Source of the DNA: Gloeopeniophorella convolvens
Taxonomy: Eukaryota; Basidiomycota; Agaricomycetes; Russulales
Assembly: GCA_022496205.1 (NCBI GenBank)
Contig: WTXD01000010.1
Coordinates: forward strand, 62,001 to 126,000
DNA length: 64,000 nucleotides
Direction: 5' to 3'
Made by a program: the position numbers and the translations under genes. Shown here in pieces: positions 43,690-57,497 of the stretch (position 1 is the stretch's first letter; each line of letters starts with the position of its first letter). The notes under the pieces were generated by a model. That model was not told where the DNA came from. It saw only the letters and a list, made by a program, of their open reading frames with translations, and did no database searches.

Positions 43690-45140
43690 ATGGGGCTCCT
43701 GGAAGCGATCGCTCCCCTTCACTTCAGAGGGAATTTCACTGGGTGAGCGTTTTCACCTACGTCTCCGCCGTGTCGTTTACTCACTGCTTGTGCAATAGTG
43801 ACACATCTCCTCGGACATGGCTCTCCACGGTCCTCTTCCCTTCGGCCGCTGGCCGCATTGAAGTCACTCAGCGCGTCATGCTCACAGAATTCGTCCCCGT
43901 GCTGCTTTCCTTTTACCTTCTCGCAGCCCTCGTGCAGCTACCGAACACACGTGTCCTGCGTTTGAGCATTCTACCTGCAATGTCGATGCTGGCTTGGAGA
44001 GTTTCCACGAGATATGATTACGATGGCTCTGACGAGCCAGGTTACAACTGGCTAAGCATGTCCGTATGCGTGCGTCGAACCGGCTTCCTCGGCTGCTTCC
44101 TATTTGCTGACCTAGCACTGCGTGCGAAATGCCAGTGGTTCATGTCCTTCTTGATGTTACGCGCGGCAGACTTTGCAACATCGACGAAGCCATTCGTGCG
44201 AACACAATTCTCAGCTCTCTCTCCCGACGCGCCGAAAGACTTCTCCACTCAACTCCGGGGCGCTCTATTGAACGCCTTCGATCTTACCTTCAATGCTCGA
44301 GGCGTTGGTTGGGACTGGGGCAAGAGCATCTACGTACCGCCACGCTCGGAAGGCCTCGCTGTCCCAAAGAATACACCACCCGCGATCGAATTCCTTGTGG
44401 CGTTCTTGAAGACCCAGGTCTTCTTCGACTTCGTCCTGTTCGCACAGCAGTCGTGGACCCTTTCCCCGTCCACGTATCCCACCCACAAGTACGGCGGGAC
44501 TATTTTCGACCCCGACCTACCCCCGCTCCTGCGCTATGGCAAGGTGGCAGCCATGTCCATCCTCTGCCCAATCGGGCTCTGCACGTCCTTCCAGGCGACG
44601 TACTACGCTGTCGGGTTCATCGGGATGGCTGTCTTCGGACAGAGCCAAGAGCAGTGGCCGCCACTCTTCCAGGAGCCGTGGCGTGCAACGAGCCTCGGCG
44701 ACTTCTGGGGCCTGCGCTGGCATCAAGTTTTCAAGCGCGCTTTCGTCGTGTCCGGCGCGAAACCCGCGGCGCGTGTGTTCGGGCGCCTTGGCGGCCTCGT
44801 CGGGGCATTCTTCGTGTCCGGCCTGATGCACGACGCTGGCGTGTGGGGCGCCGGGATCGGGACCGAGCTCTCTTCCGTGACATTCTTCTTCGTCATGATG
44901 GCGGTGGGCATTGCCATCGAGGTACTGCTGCAGCAGAAGGCGGGGATCAAGGTGCAGGGGTTCTGGGGCTGGGTGTGGACGATGTCGTGGCTGCTCGTGT
45001 GGGGGAGCTACATCGTGGATGCGTGGGCGAGGCGGGGGCTCATCATCAGCAAGATGTCCGCGGACAACGCGCGCCCAGCGCTCTATTGGGTGAAGGTTGT
45101 GCAGAGGTGGGTGGAGCTGCATGGCCAGCCGTTAGCGTGA
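43690..45140 (+). CDS. Wax-synthase-like MBOAT acyltransferase, copy 1
   Basis: This is a multi-pass membrane O-acyltransferase of the fungal wax-synthase-like group. Relatives acylate terpenoid or polyketide alcohols or make wax esters in the ER. A short first exon (MGLLEAIAPLHFRGNFTG) joins DTSPRTWLSTVLFPSAAG. Helices follow (FVPVLLSFYLLAALVQL, VLRLSILPAMSMLAW). Typical family blocks are LLNAFDLTFNARGVGWDWGK, QSWTLSPSTYPTHKYGGTIF, ATSLGDFWGLRWHQVFKRAF, then VGAFFVSGLMHDAGVW, where RWHQ and the MHD histidine are the likely active-site residues. The protein ends with GFWGWVWTMSWLLVWGSYIV. A 72-nt GTATGC...CCAG segment inside 44060-44135 is open in frame, so splicing there is likely but cannot be proven. 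A closely related copy lies 560 bp downstream. Confidence 0.85.
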
Positions 45141-45701
45141 AGTGATGTTACTTCGGAGATTGTCTATTGTTTAGTTGTTGGCTTCATCACGGCCGATATA
45201 TCTGTACTCTACAAGCAATCGCACATCTTTCTCTCATCGGGATCATGATCAGCGACGATTCAAAATGCGTTCTGTGAAAGGAACATTACCGCAACTCATG
45301 ATCACACAGCTTGTGATGACGCTTAGGAGGGCCATCATAGGCCATCACGATGAGTGCTGCAGCGTGTGAATGCGAATCCCGAGTGAACCCTACCGCGAAC
45401 TAGTTTGGTTGCCGGCAACTTTTCAGCACTCGTCTTCTCCCTCGCCCGGATTCCCTCGCAATGCGTTGTTTATGACGGCAAGCTACTTGTCCAGTGTCTC
45501 GTCGACTGCTGAGACGGCTAGCGGATACATTCCTTATGGGCGTATCTGCAACATTTGGCGCCCGTAGCGGCATGGCCACGCGCCGCTGCTGTCGGGAATG
45601 ATGGTTGAGAAAGTTCGCCCACCACTACACTCACCATCCGCTCTTCATTTTCCAGGATCACCAGGCGACCAGTCTACTCTCCGTCATCAGGCGGACACGC
45701 T
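45141..45701. other. Spacer between the two MBOAT genes
   Basis: The 561-bp stretch holds the 3' end of copy 1 and the promoter of copy 2. No other feature was recognised. Confidence 0.5.
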
Positions 45702-46984
45702 ATGTACAACTTCGCTGCGTACCTCCCAAACCCCCCTGATCCTACGCGTCGTGTACCCACCACGATTGCGGCATTTGGACCCCTGTTCCTATCCTACAAC
45801 GTGCTTTCAGTGCTCGTCCTCCTTCCGCACACCCGGCTTCTTCGTATTTCCATCCTACCCTTTGTATTATGGCAGGCCTGGAAATGCGCCATCGGGTTAA
45901 ACTATGCGGAGGGTCTGGCTCAGTCGTTGGGCCTCCCAAATGGTGACCGCATGAACTGCTGGAATTTTGCATACGTGGTACGTGATCTTCACTTCATGGC
46001 GCCGATTTCGCTGAAGTATGATTCTAGATTGGCATGTTCGTGATGAGTTTGCGCTCGATTGAATGGGCCTTTGCCCCGAAGCCGTTCAGGAGATACGAAC
46101 CGTCGAGCAATGCAGCCAAACCTGTCGAGCGACCCCTGACGCTTCCCAACATCCTCCTCGACGCCTTCGATCTCCAATGCAATCAACGTGGTGTCAGATG
46201 GTCATGGTCTCACAAGCCTTTTCCCCCTGACGAAAACCCACCGCCATCCCTGCTCACAATCCTCTACAAGATCATAGTGAAGCTCGTTGTATTCGACATC
46301 TCTCACTACCTCATCCAGTATAACCGTCCCTCTCTGGACGATATCGCAGGCGGCACGCTCTTCGACCCCACCCTTGACCCCATCCCGCGCTTCGCCCTGG
46401 CGCTATTTTTCACGCTCTGCGGCGGCGTAGTCGTTTATACGACCGTCGACGCGATGTACCTCATCTCGATGCTCGTCGGGCGCGTCCTGCTGCGCCAGCC
46501 CGCGTCTCAGTGGCCGCGCCTCGCGAACCGGCCGTGGCTCGCAACGTCGATCACAGAATTCTGGAGCTTTCGCTGGCACCAGTCCTTCCGGCACACGTTC
46601 ACCGTCTTCGGCGCGCGACCGGGCGGCGCGCTATTTGGGCGCCCGGGCGCGCTGTTCGGCGCGTTCGCGGTGTCTGCCGTCATGCACGACGTCGGGATGT
46701 GGGGGCTCGGCCACGGGACGGAGTTCCGCACCGCCGGCGGGTTTTTCGTCTTCATGGGCGTCGGCGCCGCGCTCGAGGGTGCGTTCGCGCGCGCGACGGG
46801 ACGCCGCGTGCGCGGGGTATGGGGCTGGGCGTGGACGATGCTGTGGACGCTGGGCTGGGGCACGCTTATGTTCGACGCGTGGGCGCGGCGCGGGATGATT
46901 GCGAGCGATTTTTATCCGCAGAGCTTGCGGCCTGGAAAGGCGCTAGTCGATAGTATCATCGCCGTTTCGCAGCACTTGCGGTAG
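45702..46984 (+). CDS. Wax-synthase-like MBOAT acyltransferase, copy 2
   Basis: This tandem paralogue of copy 1 begins MYNFAAYLPNPPDPTRRVPT. Helices (FLSYNVLSVLVLLPHTRLLR, RISILPFVLWQAWKCAIGLN) precede a phase-consistent intron at NFAY/IGMFVMSLRSIEWAF. Family blocks are LLDAFDLQCNQRGVRWSWSH, RPSLDDIAGGTLFDPTLDPI, ATSITEFWSFRWHQSFRHTF and FGAFAVSAVMHDVGMWGLGH, with the RWHQ and MHD histidines present. The end is GVWGWAWTMLWTLGWGTLMF. Length (about 400 residues) and order match copy 1 but with low identity, so the duplication is old. The 3' half is very GC-rich. Its substrate is unknown. No neighbouring terpene or polyketide synthase is in the window. Confidence 0.85.
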
Positions 46985-47919
46985 CATGTCGAGTGGGGCT
47001 GGCGCTATTGACGCTCATGACGATCTAAACATCCTTGTGTGCGTTGCTTGTTGGTACATCAGGCCCGGTATAAGGGCGACTGGTGCGTCTCAATATTAGT
47101 CTTGACCATCGCGAAGCCCATTGCTGCACCTTTTCAGCCTCTGTCCGCTGCGTGACCCGCTGCGTTATTTTACGGCACACACGCGCTCGGACAGCTCGCT
47201 CGCGTTCGTCCACAATTACATGGTGGAAATTGCAACAACTCCGGTCGGGTGTCGCCACCTGGTCGTGGCCGCCCCATTGTTGCATGTTATCCATCAGCCT
47301 CTTGGGCTTTCGCACTGAATGCGGCTCGCCAGGTCGCCAATTGTCGGTGTTTCCCACTCATGGCAACGGCTCCATGGCCTACTCTGTTTTGATCCTCCGC
47401 CACTGGACCTTCTCGCCATCCTGGCAACAGGGCTGCGGAAGCAACGGACGGTCAGCTGCCGACTGAACCAACTACGTAGAGAGATTGCTGGCGTTGCGGT
47501 CCAGTTCTTTGAGCTCGCCAGCGGTCCGTCGCGCCCGATTCATCTATTCGACTGATTTTCAGTAGTTTGATTCCTCGAGCTCGCTTTGAGATCGCGATCT
47601 ATCTCGGAGTTCGGTGTGTGCGTTTGTAATCTCATAGCTCTAATCCCCCTAGCGCGTCGTGAAGCTTGATAGAAGCTTGAAGGATCTATTCACTGAACCT
47701 CCCAACCATCAAACGCTGATTCATACTTCAATGCAGTTATGCGACACTGAACGAGAGATAAGACCATTTACCCAGGCCGGGGCCGACCTCAGGCTCTCAA
47801 TGCACAGATATGCCACTGTTTCGTCATCTTGTCAGCCCATTCCGATGTGTGCGCGCGACCGCACCGATTTCTCTTTCTTTCTTTCTTTATGTATATCTAT
47901 GTGTGTGCGTGTGTGTGTG

Positions 47920-47957
<38 letters not shown>

Positions 47958-49081
47958 CATACTTACCTTCGTGGTGACACCCTGAGACCAGCCTGCGCCG
48001 CTCGCAGCTGCATCCTTACCACACGGCCATCAACCTGCTCGCGCCGCAGTCGGAGTTTGATGGTGCATCTTGAAGAAAACAAGGGCTATGGCTACGCAGC
48101 GCCGATCCTCCGCTCGTTTATTATGGGGTGGATCAGCCAGATTCACATGAACTCACACACGCGAGTTCGACGATCATTCGGGTAATTCATGCTTTACGCT
48201 ACGCCCGGACCTTGCGTCGGTGAACGGCACAATTCCGGGGCTACCGCAGGCGACTTGGCGCTCGGAGTGGTGTGCGAGCCCGCGGATGCGAGCGTGCAAT
48301 GAGCGTGCACGCTCCGGTGGTTGCCAGCTGCCAGTTACGTTCTCCCTTGTGTTAGTGTGCCCTAGCGTGCGGGTGCACACGCCCGCGTTCAGGTTTTAGT
48401 GTGGCTTCAGTTGAGGCCTGACAGGCTTAGCCACGTAATGGCCGTGTGCGAATTCTGCTAAAAAAACAAAGTGTGCTCCGAGGGCGGAGGGCGAGGGTAG
48501 CGCCAAGCAGCCGGTGTTGGGGGTCGCAGGTCGCATAAGGTTTGTATTGGTGACCGGTGACCCCGTGGCTGATCGCAGGGTCATCTCGCCACCCCAATTT
48601 GGTCACATCGGGTTCTCCCACATTGATTCCAGCGTTCCGATTCGTCTCGCCTGGTCCCGCCTCTCGCCACTGTCCTTCTCAGGCAAGTCCCATCTTCCGA
48701 GTGCTTTCCTTCACAGTGTCTCCTGGGGCGAATCGGACCTCGGGTTCGCGGCGAAATTGACTGCCCTCAGCGCAGCGGTGTCCTTGACCTTGGATACCAG
48801 AGGTCAACCAGAGGTCCGAAATGTATGCCGAGTTGAGAACTGATGAATTCCTTCAATGGGATCCTGGTGCCGTGTCCTGGGCACGCGTTCACATGCGCGG
48901 TCCTTATATACGACAGTCTAGATCACCCGAGATGTTCGCCGTGTTCCCGCTTCCCCGCATTCTTGGGGTCACACGCTCTCCGCCCCTCTAGGGAAAACTG
49001 GCCGGTTCTTTTATCGTTTACACCCAACCACAACATCATTCTCCTCCATCCTCGCTCCCTCGTGACGTGGTCCGCCTGCAG
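46985..49081. other. 2.1-kb spacer with a GT microsatellite
   Basis: No gene is supported. A (GT)n tract occupies 47900-47955. A TATATAC element at about 48905-48911 lies roughly 175 bp before the next start codon and could serve the disordered-protein gene. Frames at 47083-48843 are short and unrelated to known proteins. Confidence 0.5.
47900..47955. repeat. GT dinucleotide microsatellite
   Basis: The stretch is nearly pure GT with two GC interruptions (GTGTGCGT). It follows a CTTTCTTTCTTT run at 47875-47888. Length variation between strains is likely. Confidence 0.9.
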
Positions 49082-51568
49082 ATGGACCGCAAGCAGCCAT
49101 CATCCAGCTCGCCCGTGCAGCGCTTCATGATTCGTGCTGGCTTACGCCGCAATAGGTCTGTAAAACGCCAGCCGAGCCTTAGGCAGGGTAGGGCCCTGCC
49201 TCACGCTGTCAACGATGCGGAAAGAGGTGCGTAGTCCACACTACTCTACGACACGCACAGTGTTCACGCCGTGGCTGTAGACCGACGTGACGGCAACAAT
49301 GGTGGTATGTCCACAGCTGGAGATATGTCCGCGCAACGTGCAGGTGGAGGACCTGAAAGGTACGTACGGTACACCGCCCTGTCCATGTCACCCCTCAATC
49401 CCCGTTGTGGACTTCGTTATAAATCGACCTTTTTTTCTCTGCATCACTCCATTACACATCCCGTGTTTTCCGATGTTCACATGTATCACCTCTGCTCTCA
49501 GGTTAACTTCCGAGTCGACCAGTATGCCCTTGCATCCGAATCGCGGTCCTTCATCATCGTGAGCAATCATCCTCCTCTTGTCTGTCGTCACTCTGACCCC
49601 TATCTTTCGTACACTAGGTCCACGCGTGCGGACTTGCAATCGTGAGTTGTGCGCATCGAACCTTATTACCTCGTTTTCGACCAGCGTTCCAGATCTTCCC
49701 AAGTTGAAGCAGAACGAGAACGAAGCCGTACCCTCCCGCCCAAACGGTCTAGGAACTTCCTGGACACACTATCCAATAAGCTCCGGACACGAACCCATAC
49801 ACCCGCAATCAACGTCGATAGCGCCCCTCACTTTCCCGAATCACCGTGGGTGCAAGATGAGGGTCGCCGTAGTTCTTCTCGGACTCGAGTAGTGCCCATC
49901 GTTCTCAAGGACGATCTCGCATCAAAAGAGCGTCGCGAAGATGCGCTCCGTGCGCGAGGTCTGCTCCCTGCCAAGCTGCGGCGGGACCTGTCAGCTATCG
50001 AAGCGGATGAAGATCGGCGGCTCGATGTACAACAGAGCAATGAGCCATCTGTCTCAGGGTCTGACAGCGGACACAGTGACGCGAGGGAGATTGCGAAGAC
50101 ATGGCGCACGAGCAACGTCCATTGGACTTCGCAGGACTCAGAGATCAACGTGGTACTCAAGGATGTTAAGTCGGACCCAAAAGGTTCGTGTTGGTATATG
50201 AATTACAGAGAATCGCCCATTTTGATCGCTGATCCACTTTTACTAGTACCAGCGCTTCTTGAGGTGCCACGAAGAAAGGGACCGCTATCTCCAGTGACCG
50301 AGGTCTCGCCAAGAACACCGACAGCGGAAGCCGATCTATCACCTCCAGTGCCTCCCAAACTCCCTCCTGCTGCCAGTGACCGCGTGTCTGTGGGTACCCC
50401 TCGGTCTCCGCCCACCTCCCCTCGGGGACCCCGGTCCGCATCTCGCGCCGGGTCTTCGAAGGCATACTCCGACATCCAGGAACCACGAACGTCGTTGTCG
50501 TCCATGGGAAGAACACCGAGCTCTGAAAAGGTGACACAATGGCTGCAGCAGTCGGCGCCAAACTCGCCTAGCCACAGAGTAAGGATGTCTATTGGAAGCC
50601 ACAGGAGGAGCGTATCCGATGACATGGGAAAACAGCCAACACAGTCACTACCTTCGTCTCCTCCAGCTTCCCGAAAATCATTCTCACATGCAACAAAGCC
50701 TTCGTCGCCGACTTCCGCGTCTTCATTGCACCGGCCCGTCTCACCTTCTCAGCTATCCGAGAGTTCTCGAGCAGGGCGGTCCCCTCGTTTGCCTCCTAGT
50801 CCGCGCTTTGCACCAAACCCGCGGCCAGCACCAGCGGGCCCCCTTCCTACACCTCCTACGTCTGTCTCGCTTCCGCGGATCCTCAAGCCCATCGCCTCTG
50901 CTATTCACCTTCGCCCCTCCGTCTCCGGGGCCTCGACGTCATCCCCCACGAGCCCGACAATGCCCTCACTGATAGGTTCCTCGTCTTCGGAGCTCTCACA
51001 CAGCACGATGGTCACCGACAATGGGGAACTGGTCACTGCACCCGTGCTGCGGACGGTTCCAGTCAAGGGTCGCCGCGCCAATATTGCCCCCATCATCGTG
51101 AAGAGCGCCGAGGAAGCTTTCCTGCGCGATGAGATCATCATCGAAACCTCTGAGGGAATCCAGGACGACGACTTCAACCCATACATCCTTGAACCACCTC
51201 ACTCCGCCCCCACCATTATGCCGCAACGTGCAGCACCCAACATCGCCGCAGCCGTTGCGCCACAGCGCAAGTCTTTAGGCTTCTTCTCCAAGGCAAAGAA
51301 GCGCGCGGCGACGCTGGGCACAAGTCCGCCTGCGGAAATTGCGAAGTCGGCGTCGGTGGGCAACCTCCGCCGCGCCGTGACGAACGCGGTGCATGCGCAG
51401 CCGCGCCCACGCTCGACGCTGTCACCACTAGACGCGACGATTCCACGTTCGCCGCCGGCGATGCCGCTCAATCCGACCATGCACAGCGGCGCGAGCATCT
51501 CAGAGCGGACGTCGGCGATCGTTGATGACGAGAGCCGGCGGCTGAGCGAGCTTGCGTTTGTTTTGTGA
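49082..51568 (+). CDS. Long disordered Ser/Pro-rich protein of unknown function
   Basis: The start is MDRKQPSSSSPVQRFMIRAG then LRRNRSVKRQPSLRQGR, a basic leader. One or two exons near 49290-49560 seem to encode a folded part (VCPQLEICPRNVQVEDL, VNFRVDQYALASESRSFIIV, HACGLAI). A very long exon of more than 600 residues then follows, almost free of folded sequence: KRSRNFLDTLSNKLRTRTHT, TQWLQQSAPNSPSHRVRMSI, SPRLPPSPRFAPNPRPAPAG. Near the end it has PVLRTVPVKGRRANIAPIIV, AEEAFLRDEIIIETSEGIQD and KSLGFFSKAKKRAATLG. I recognise no domain. Multiple SP, TP and RS sites suggest phosphorylation and a scaffold-like or regulatory role, but this is inference. The exon choice before 49640 is uncertain, because two frames are open around 49290. 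Confidence 0.6.
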
Positions 51569-53126
51569 ATGAGTGGCTCGCGGGTATGGTTTAGCTGGAT
51601 CTCCCTGTATGTTGTGTGGCGTTGGGTACCTGGGTACCTTTCGTATTTCTGCCAGACGCTTTAGTTGCCGACTTTGACCGTCCCACACTCCTTGAGTTAC
51701 TTGTTACCGTTCCGTGGAACTTTGGTTTTCGCTGATACCCCCGTTGTATTATTTGTCTCCCCACGCTGTCGCTCATTGGATGGATTGCATAACCGGATTT
51801 ATACGCCGCGAGACAGACGTTTCCGCGGACGTATTGCATACCGCACTCTCGTTTCTTGTTTCGCATTGACTGTGCATGTCCGCCTATTCAATAATTTAAC
51901 ATGATCATAGCTCAGTGTTCACCTTCGACCTTGTGTGATGTAACTTCCTCAGTAAGAAAAGAAGGGAAAAAAATAAAAAGAAAGGAGCCCACAACAGGGA
52001 TACGAACCCGCAGCCTCTGACTAATACGATTCCGACCGCTACGACTAAGACGCAATGCCGATGCACCACACGGGGGCAACCAGCATTGAAGCAATAGCAA
52101 CCAAGATGGCACCCGAGCTGAGACCGAACCGCACTTGCATTCGAGTTCGAGATGACGTGCGCGGGCCGGGATCCCCGTCGGGCCGGACTTACCCGGTTCA
52201 TCTGCGGCGAGGCTCGAGGCTCGAAGTCGAAACTCAGACTCGAACTATCGCGTAACCGTCGTGCTCGGCGACTCCATGACTCATGTGATGCCCGAACGTC
52301 GTTCATCTCCGTTGTTCTTCTGAGCTTTGCTGCCTCGGATTCCGGTGGGTTCTCGAGCGCGCTCTAGAGGCTAGTTCTGCGGCGGAGTACGGGGCTCCCG
52401 AGTCCTCGTCATTATTACATCAAACTCGGGAACGCGGGTGCTTGGACGACGCTATCGACTCTTTTGTGGTCCCAAGTGAGCTGCTTTCAAGGAGGAAACA
52501 ACTAACACACTGCTCTACGGCAATTTTTCTGGGTCACCTAATTGGCTGTTGAACGTCCCCACCACAGGGCCAAGAGGGTGTTTCAAATCATGCCACCACC
52601 ATCACCGTTTCCCGCCTCCGACCACTACGGCAATGTCATGCGCCCGGAATCTCTGCGCAATCCCTTGACCGAAGCTTGATGGGCATTTCTCCGCCTGCGA
52701 CTAATCGGCTGCCGCTGAGGCGCCAGAGAAGCCCTGGCTCATGAGCAGTTGTCACGGGCTCTCTGCTTTCTGGATCCAGGTCAGGCTGCGTATTAAGGCA
52801 CGATGAGATCACAGGAGGCTTATCGAGGACGTCTGCGTCGTGTGGCGCCTCGGCCCCGCATGCAGGGTGCACGCTCCGGCGCCAGGTGCCCCCCGCCGTC
52901 GATGAAATTCAGAGCCAACGTGCGTTTTGGGGAGAGCTGAGCTTATTGCGCTCTTTTTCGGTCGCAGGTGGCGACAGGTCTGTGCGCAACACACAATCAT
53001 GTACGTACTCAAGACGTGATGGGCGATTCCGCGGAATTCTGGTGGCAGCGTGCGGACGGGTTATATCTGGCTGCGACTGCAGGTCCGGCACAGGCTCCTT
53101 GCTTTCTCGCCTTTGGGTGCCCAGCG
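51569..53126. other. Spacer with a tRNA-like element
   Basis: About 1.55 kb without a protein gene that I can support. The left 300 bases belong to the 3' region of the disordered-protein gene. A Pol III-type tRNA-like element lies at 51987-52077. The right part leads to the MFS transporter promoter. Confidence 0.5.
51987..52077 (-). ncRNA. tRNA-like Pol III element, probably degenerate
   Basis: Read on the minus strand, TGGTGCATCGG resembles an A box and GGTTCGTATCC a B box, about 50 nt apart. The ends can form a partial acceptor stem (GCCC with GGGC) but pairing further in fails, and no good anticodon stem was found. A T-rich stretch (CTTTTTATTTTTTT) follows as a possible terminator. It could be a decayed tRNA or the head of a SINE. 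Confidence 0.4.
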
Positions 53127-54921
53127 ATGGCAGCCTCGACGTCCTACGACAGGAACGATGACGAGATCCCGTTTCTTGAGGAGGATGCGGCCCCCTCAAC
53201 ACCTACGCCGCTGCCTGTTACTCAGGTTTCTGTCCTGGCAATGCTGCTTCTGGCCGAGCCAATCATGTCCTTTTCGGTTCTCCCTACATCAACCAGGTGC
53301 GTATCACATCAGCTATACGTATATCTGAGGCTGATCGGCCGCTGTAGCTTGTGAGCGAGCTCCCTATCACTGGCGGTGATGAGAGGAGCGTAGGCTACTA
53401 CGCAGGCATCATCGTGCGTGTGCCTCGCAGACACCGAGCAGTGCCACATCAACTCCGCTCCAGATATCCCTCTACTTCGTCGCAGAGACATTCACCGTCC
53501 TGCAATGGAGCCGCATATCAGACCACGTCGGCCGCAAGCCTGTCCTGCTTGGCGGCATATTCGGCATGATGATAGCGACTCTCCTCTTTGGCCTCTCGCG
53601 GACCTTCTGGACGTTGTCGGCGAGGTGCGACAATTGCGCTACATATTTTGTCTGGAACTATATGCTAACGGTGTAAACTGCAGCCGCCTGCTCGCGGGAG
53701 CGCTGAATGGCAACATCGGCGTCATGAAGAGCATGGTTGCGGAACTGACAGACGAGTCCAACATGGCGCAGGGGTTCGCGGTCATCCCCGTTACCTGGGC
53801 TGTCGGCGCAACAATCGGGTGCGTAACTCTGATTGTATCATATGAAGCTCTGGGCTGAGGATCGTCTGGCAGTCCGTTTATGGGCGGAATGCTGGCGCGG
53901 CCTCGCGATAGCTGGCCTCGGCTATTCGGCAGCAAGTTTTGGCAAGAGTATCCGTATTTCCTGCCATGCAGCGCCACAGGGGCATACGCTGCATTGTCCC
54001 TGGTCCTGGCTTACGTCTTTCTGAAGAGGTGGGTTGCCTCAGACATTTTGCGCCCTCCACTTATGGTTCTGTCAGACGGTCACCAAGAGCAATGGTCACG
54101 AGAAGGGGATCAGGCTGGAAGAGAAAAAGGTCAACGGCTATGTCACCGAAGATGATGGTAGCCCAGAGCAGGACGGCGTGCCGACCTACTCTCTTGAGGA
54201 TCATCAGCGACCACTTCCACTGCGCGCGGTCCTGACGCGGCCAGTGCTCCTAACCATCTCCAACTACGGCCTGCTCGCATTCCTCGAGATGTCCGTCAAC
54301 GCTCTGGTGCCGCTAGTCTACTCAACCCCAGTCGAATTCGGCGGACTGGGAATGAGCCCGGCGCGTATCGGCGCATGCTTGGGCGCATTCGGGATCATGA
54401 ATGGCATATTCCAATTCGTCTGCTTCGCGCGCATCGTGGGCCGCTTTGGGTTGCGGGCCACATACGTCTCCTGCCTTTCCTGTCTCCTACCTGTCTTCCT
54501 CCTCTTCCCGCTGGCCAGCCTCTGCGTCCGCGGCGGGGGCCCTGATTTTGTGCTGGGCTGTATCGTGTTACTCCAACTTGTCGCTATGACTGGTGTGGAC
54601 ATGTCATATGGTACGCAAGATTTCTGCCTTGCCTTGTCCTCGAGAAGACTGACGCATATGGTCTTAGCGTGCATATTCATGTACGTGGCCACCGCGGCGC
54701 CAAGCAAGCGCTCTTTGGGCGCGACAAATGGCCTCGCACAAACGGTCGCGTCCGTACAGCGCTCAGCCGGGCCCGCGATCGCGACCTCCCTTTTCGCATT
54801 GTCGATACAGAGAAACATCATGGGCGGCTATGGGGTGTTCTTCGCGCTGACCTTGATTACCATCTTCGCGATCTGGCTCGCGACGCGGCTTCCTTCCAAC
54901 ACTTGGAAATCTCAGGATTAG
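53127..54921 (+). CDS. MFS transporter, YCR023C/ZIFL-like
   Basis: This major-facilitator transporter belongs to the drug:H+ antiporter side. It starts MAASTSYDRNDDEIPFLEED, a short acidic tail, then TQVSVLAMLLLAEPIMSFSV. Between helices 2 and 3 lies SDHVGRKPVLLGGIFGMMIA (the DHA1 motif G-R-K-P). ASRLLAGALNGNIGVMKSMV, AELTDESNMAQGFAVIPVTW and AVGATIGPFMGGMLARP follow, all typical of the YCR023C/ZIFL group. After a hydrophilic loop of about 60 residues come TISNYGLLAFLEMSVNALVP, ARIGACLGAFGIMNGIFQFV and ATNGLAQTVASVQRSAGPAI. Several short introns (such as the one after GATIG) keep phase. Substrate is unknown; relatives move zinc-linked ions, amino-acid-like compounds or drugs. It converges on the carboxylesterase gene, 235 bp apart. 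Confidence 0.87.
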
Positions 54922-55156
54922 ATAGTCATGAACAGTATTGGGATTGTTGTCTTGTTTGTACACACGGGTTTCTATACACCTTTACACATGTATCTCATAT
55001 CTTCCATCAACAGCAGGCGCAAGTGCAACACGGATGACTAGGATTGCGTTCAGAACCGGCGATCTGCCGGACTCGTTACTTACTACCGCTCATCACTCGA
55101 CAGAACGTCCGTTTACAGAGATACGAAGAAACAAGAACTACACTCCCAAAGCAGCC
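54922..55156. other. Convergent 3' spacer, MFS transporter and carboxylesterase
   Basis: This 235-bp AT-richer stretch sits between the two stop codons. No other feature was seen. Confidence 0.6.

Positions 55157-57497
<2,341 letters not shown>

Noticed and set aside
44129..45145. Plus-strand frame of 338 codons overlapping the first MBOAT
   Set aside because: It is a shadow frame, Arg/His-rich by GC bias. The overlapping frame carries the MBOAT motifs.
49649..49900. Possible second start of the disordered protein at about 49649
   Set aside because: No ATG is present there; the frame is better explained as an exon joined to upstream coding sequence beginning at 49082.
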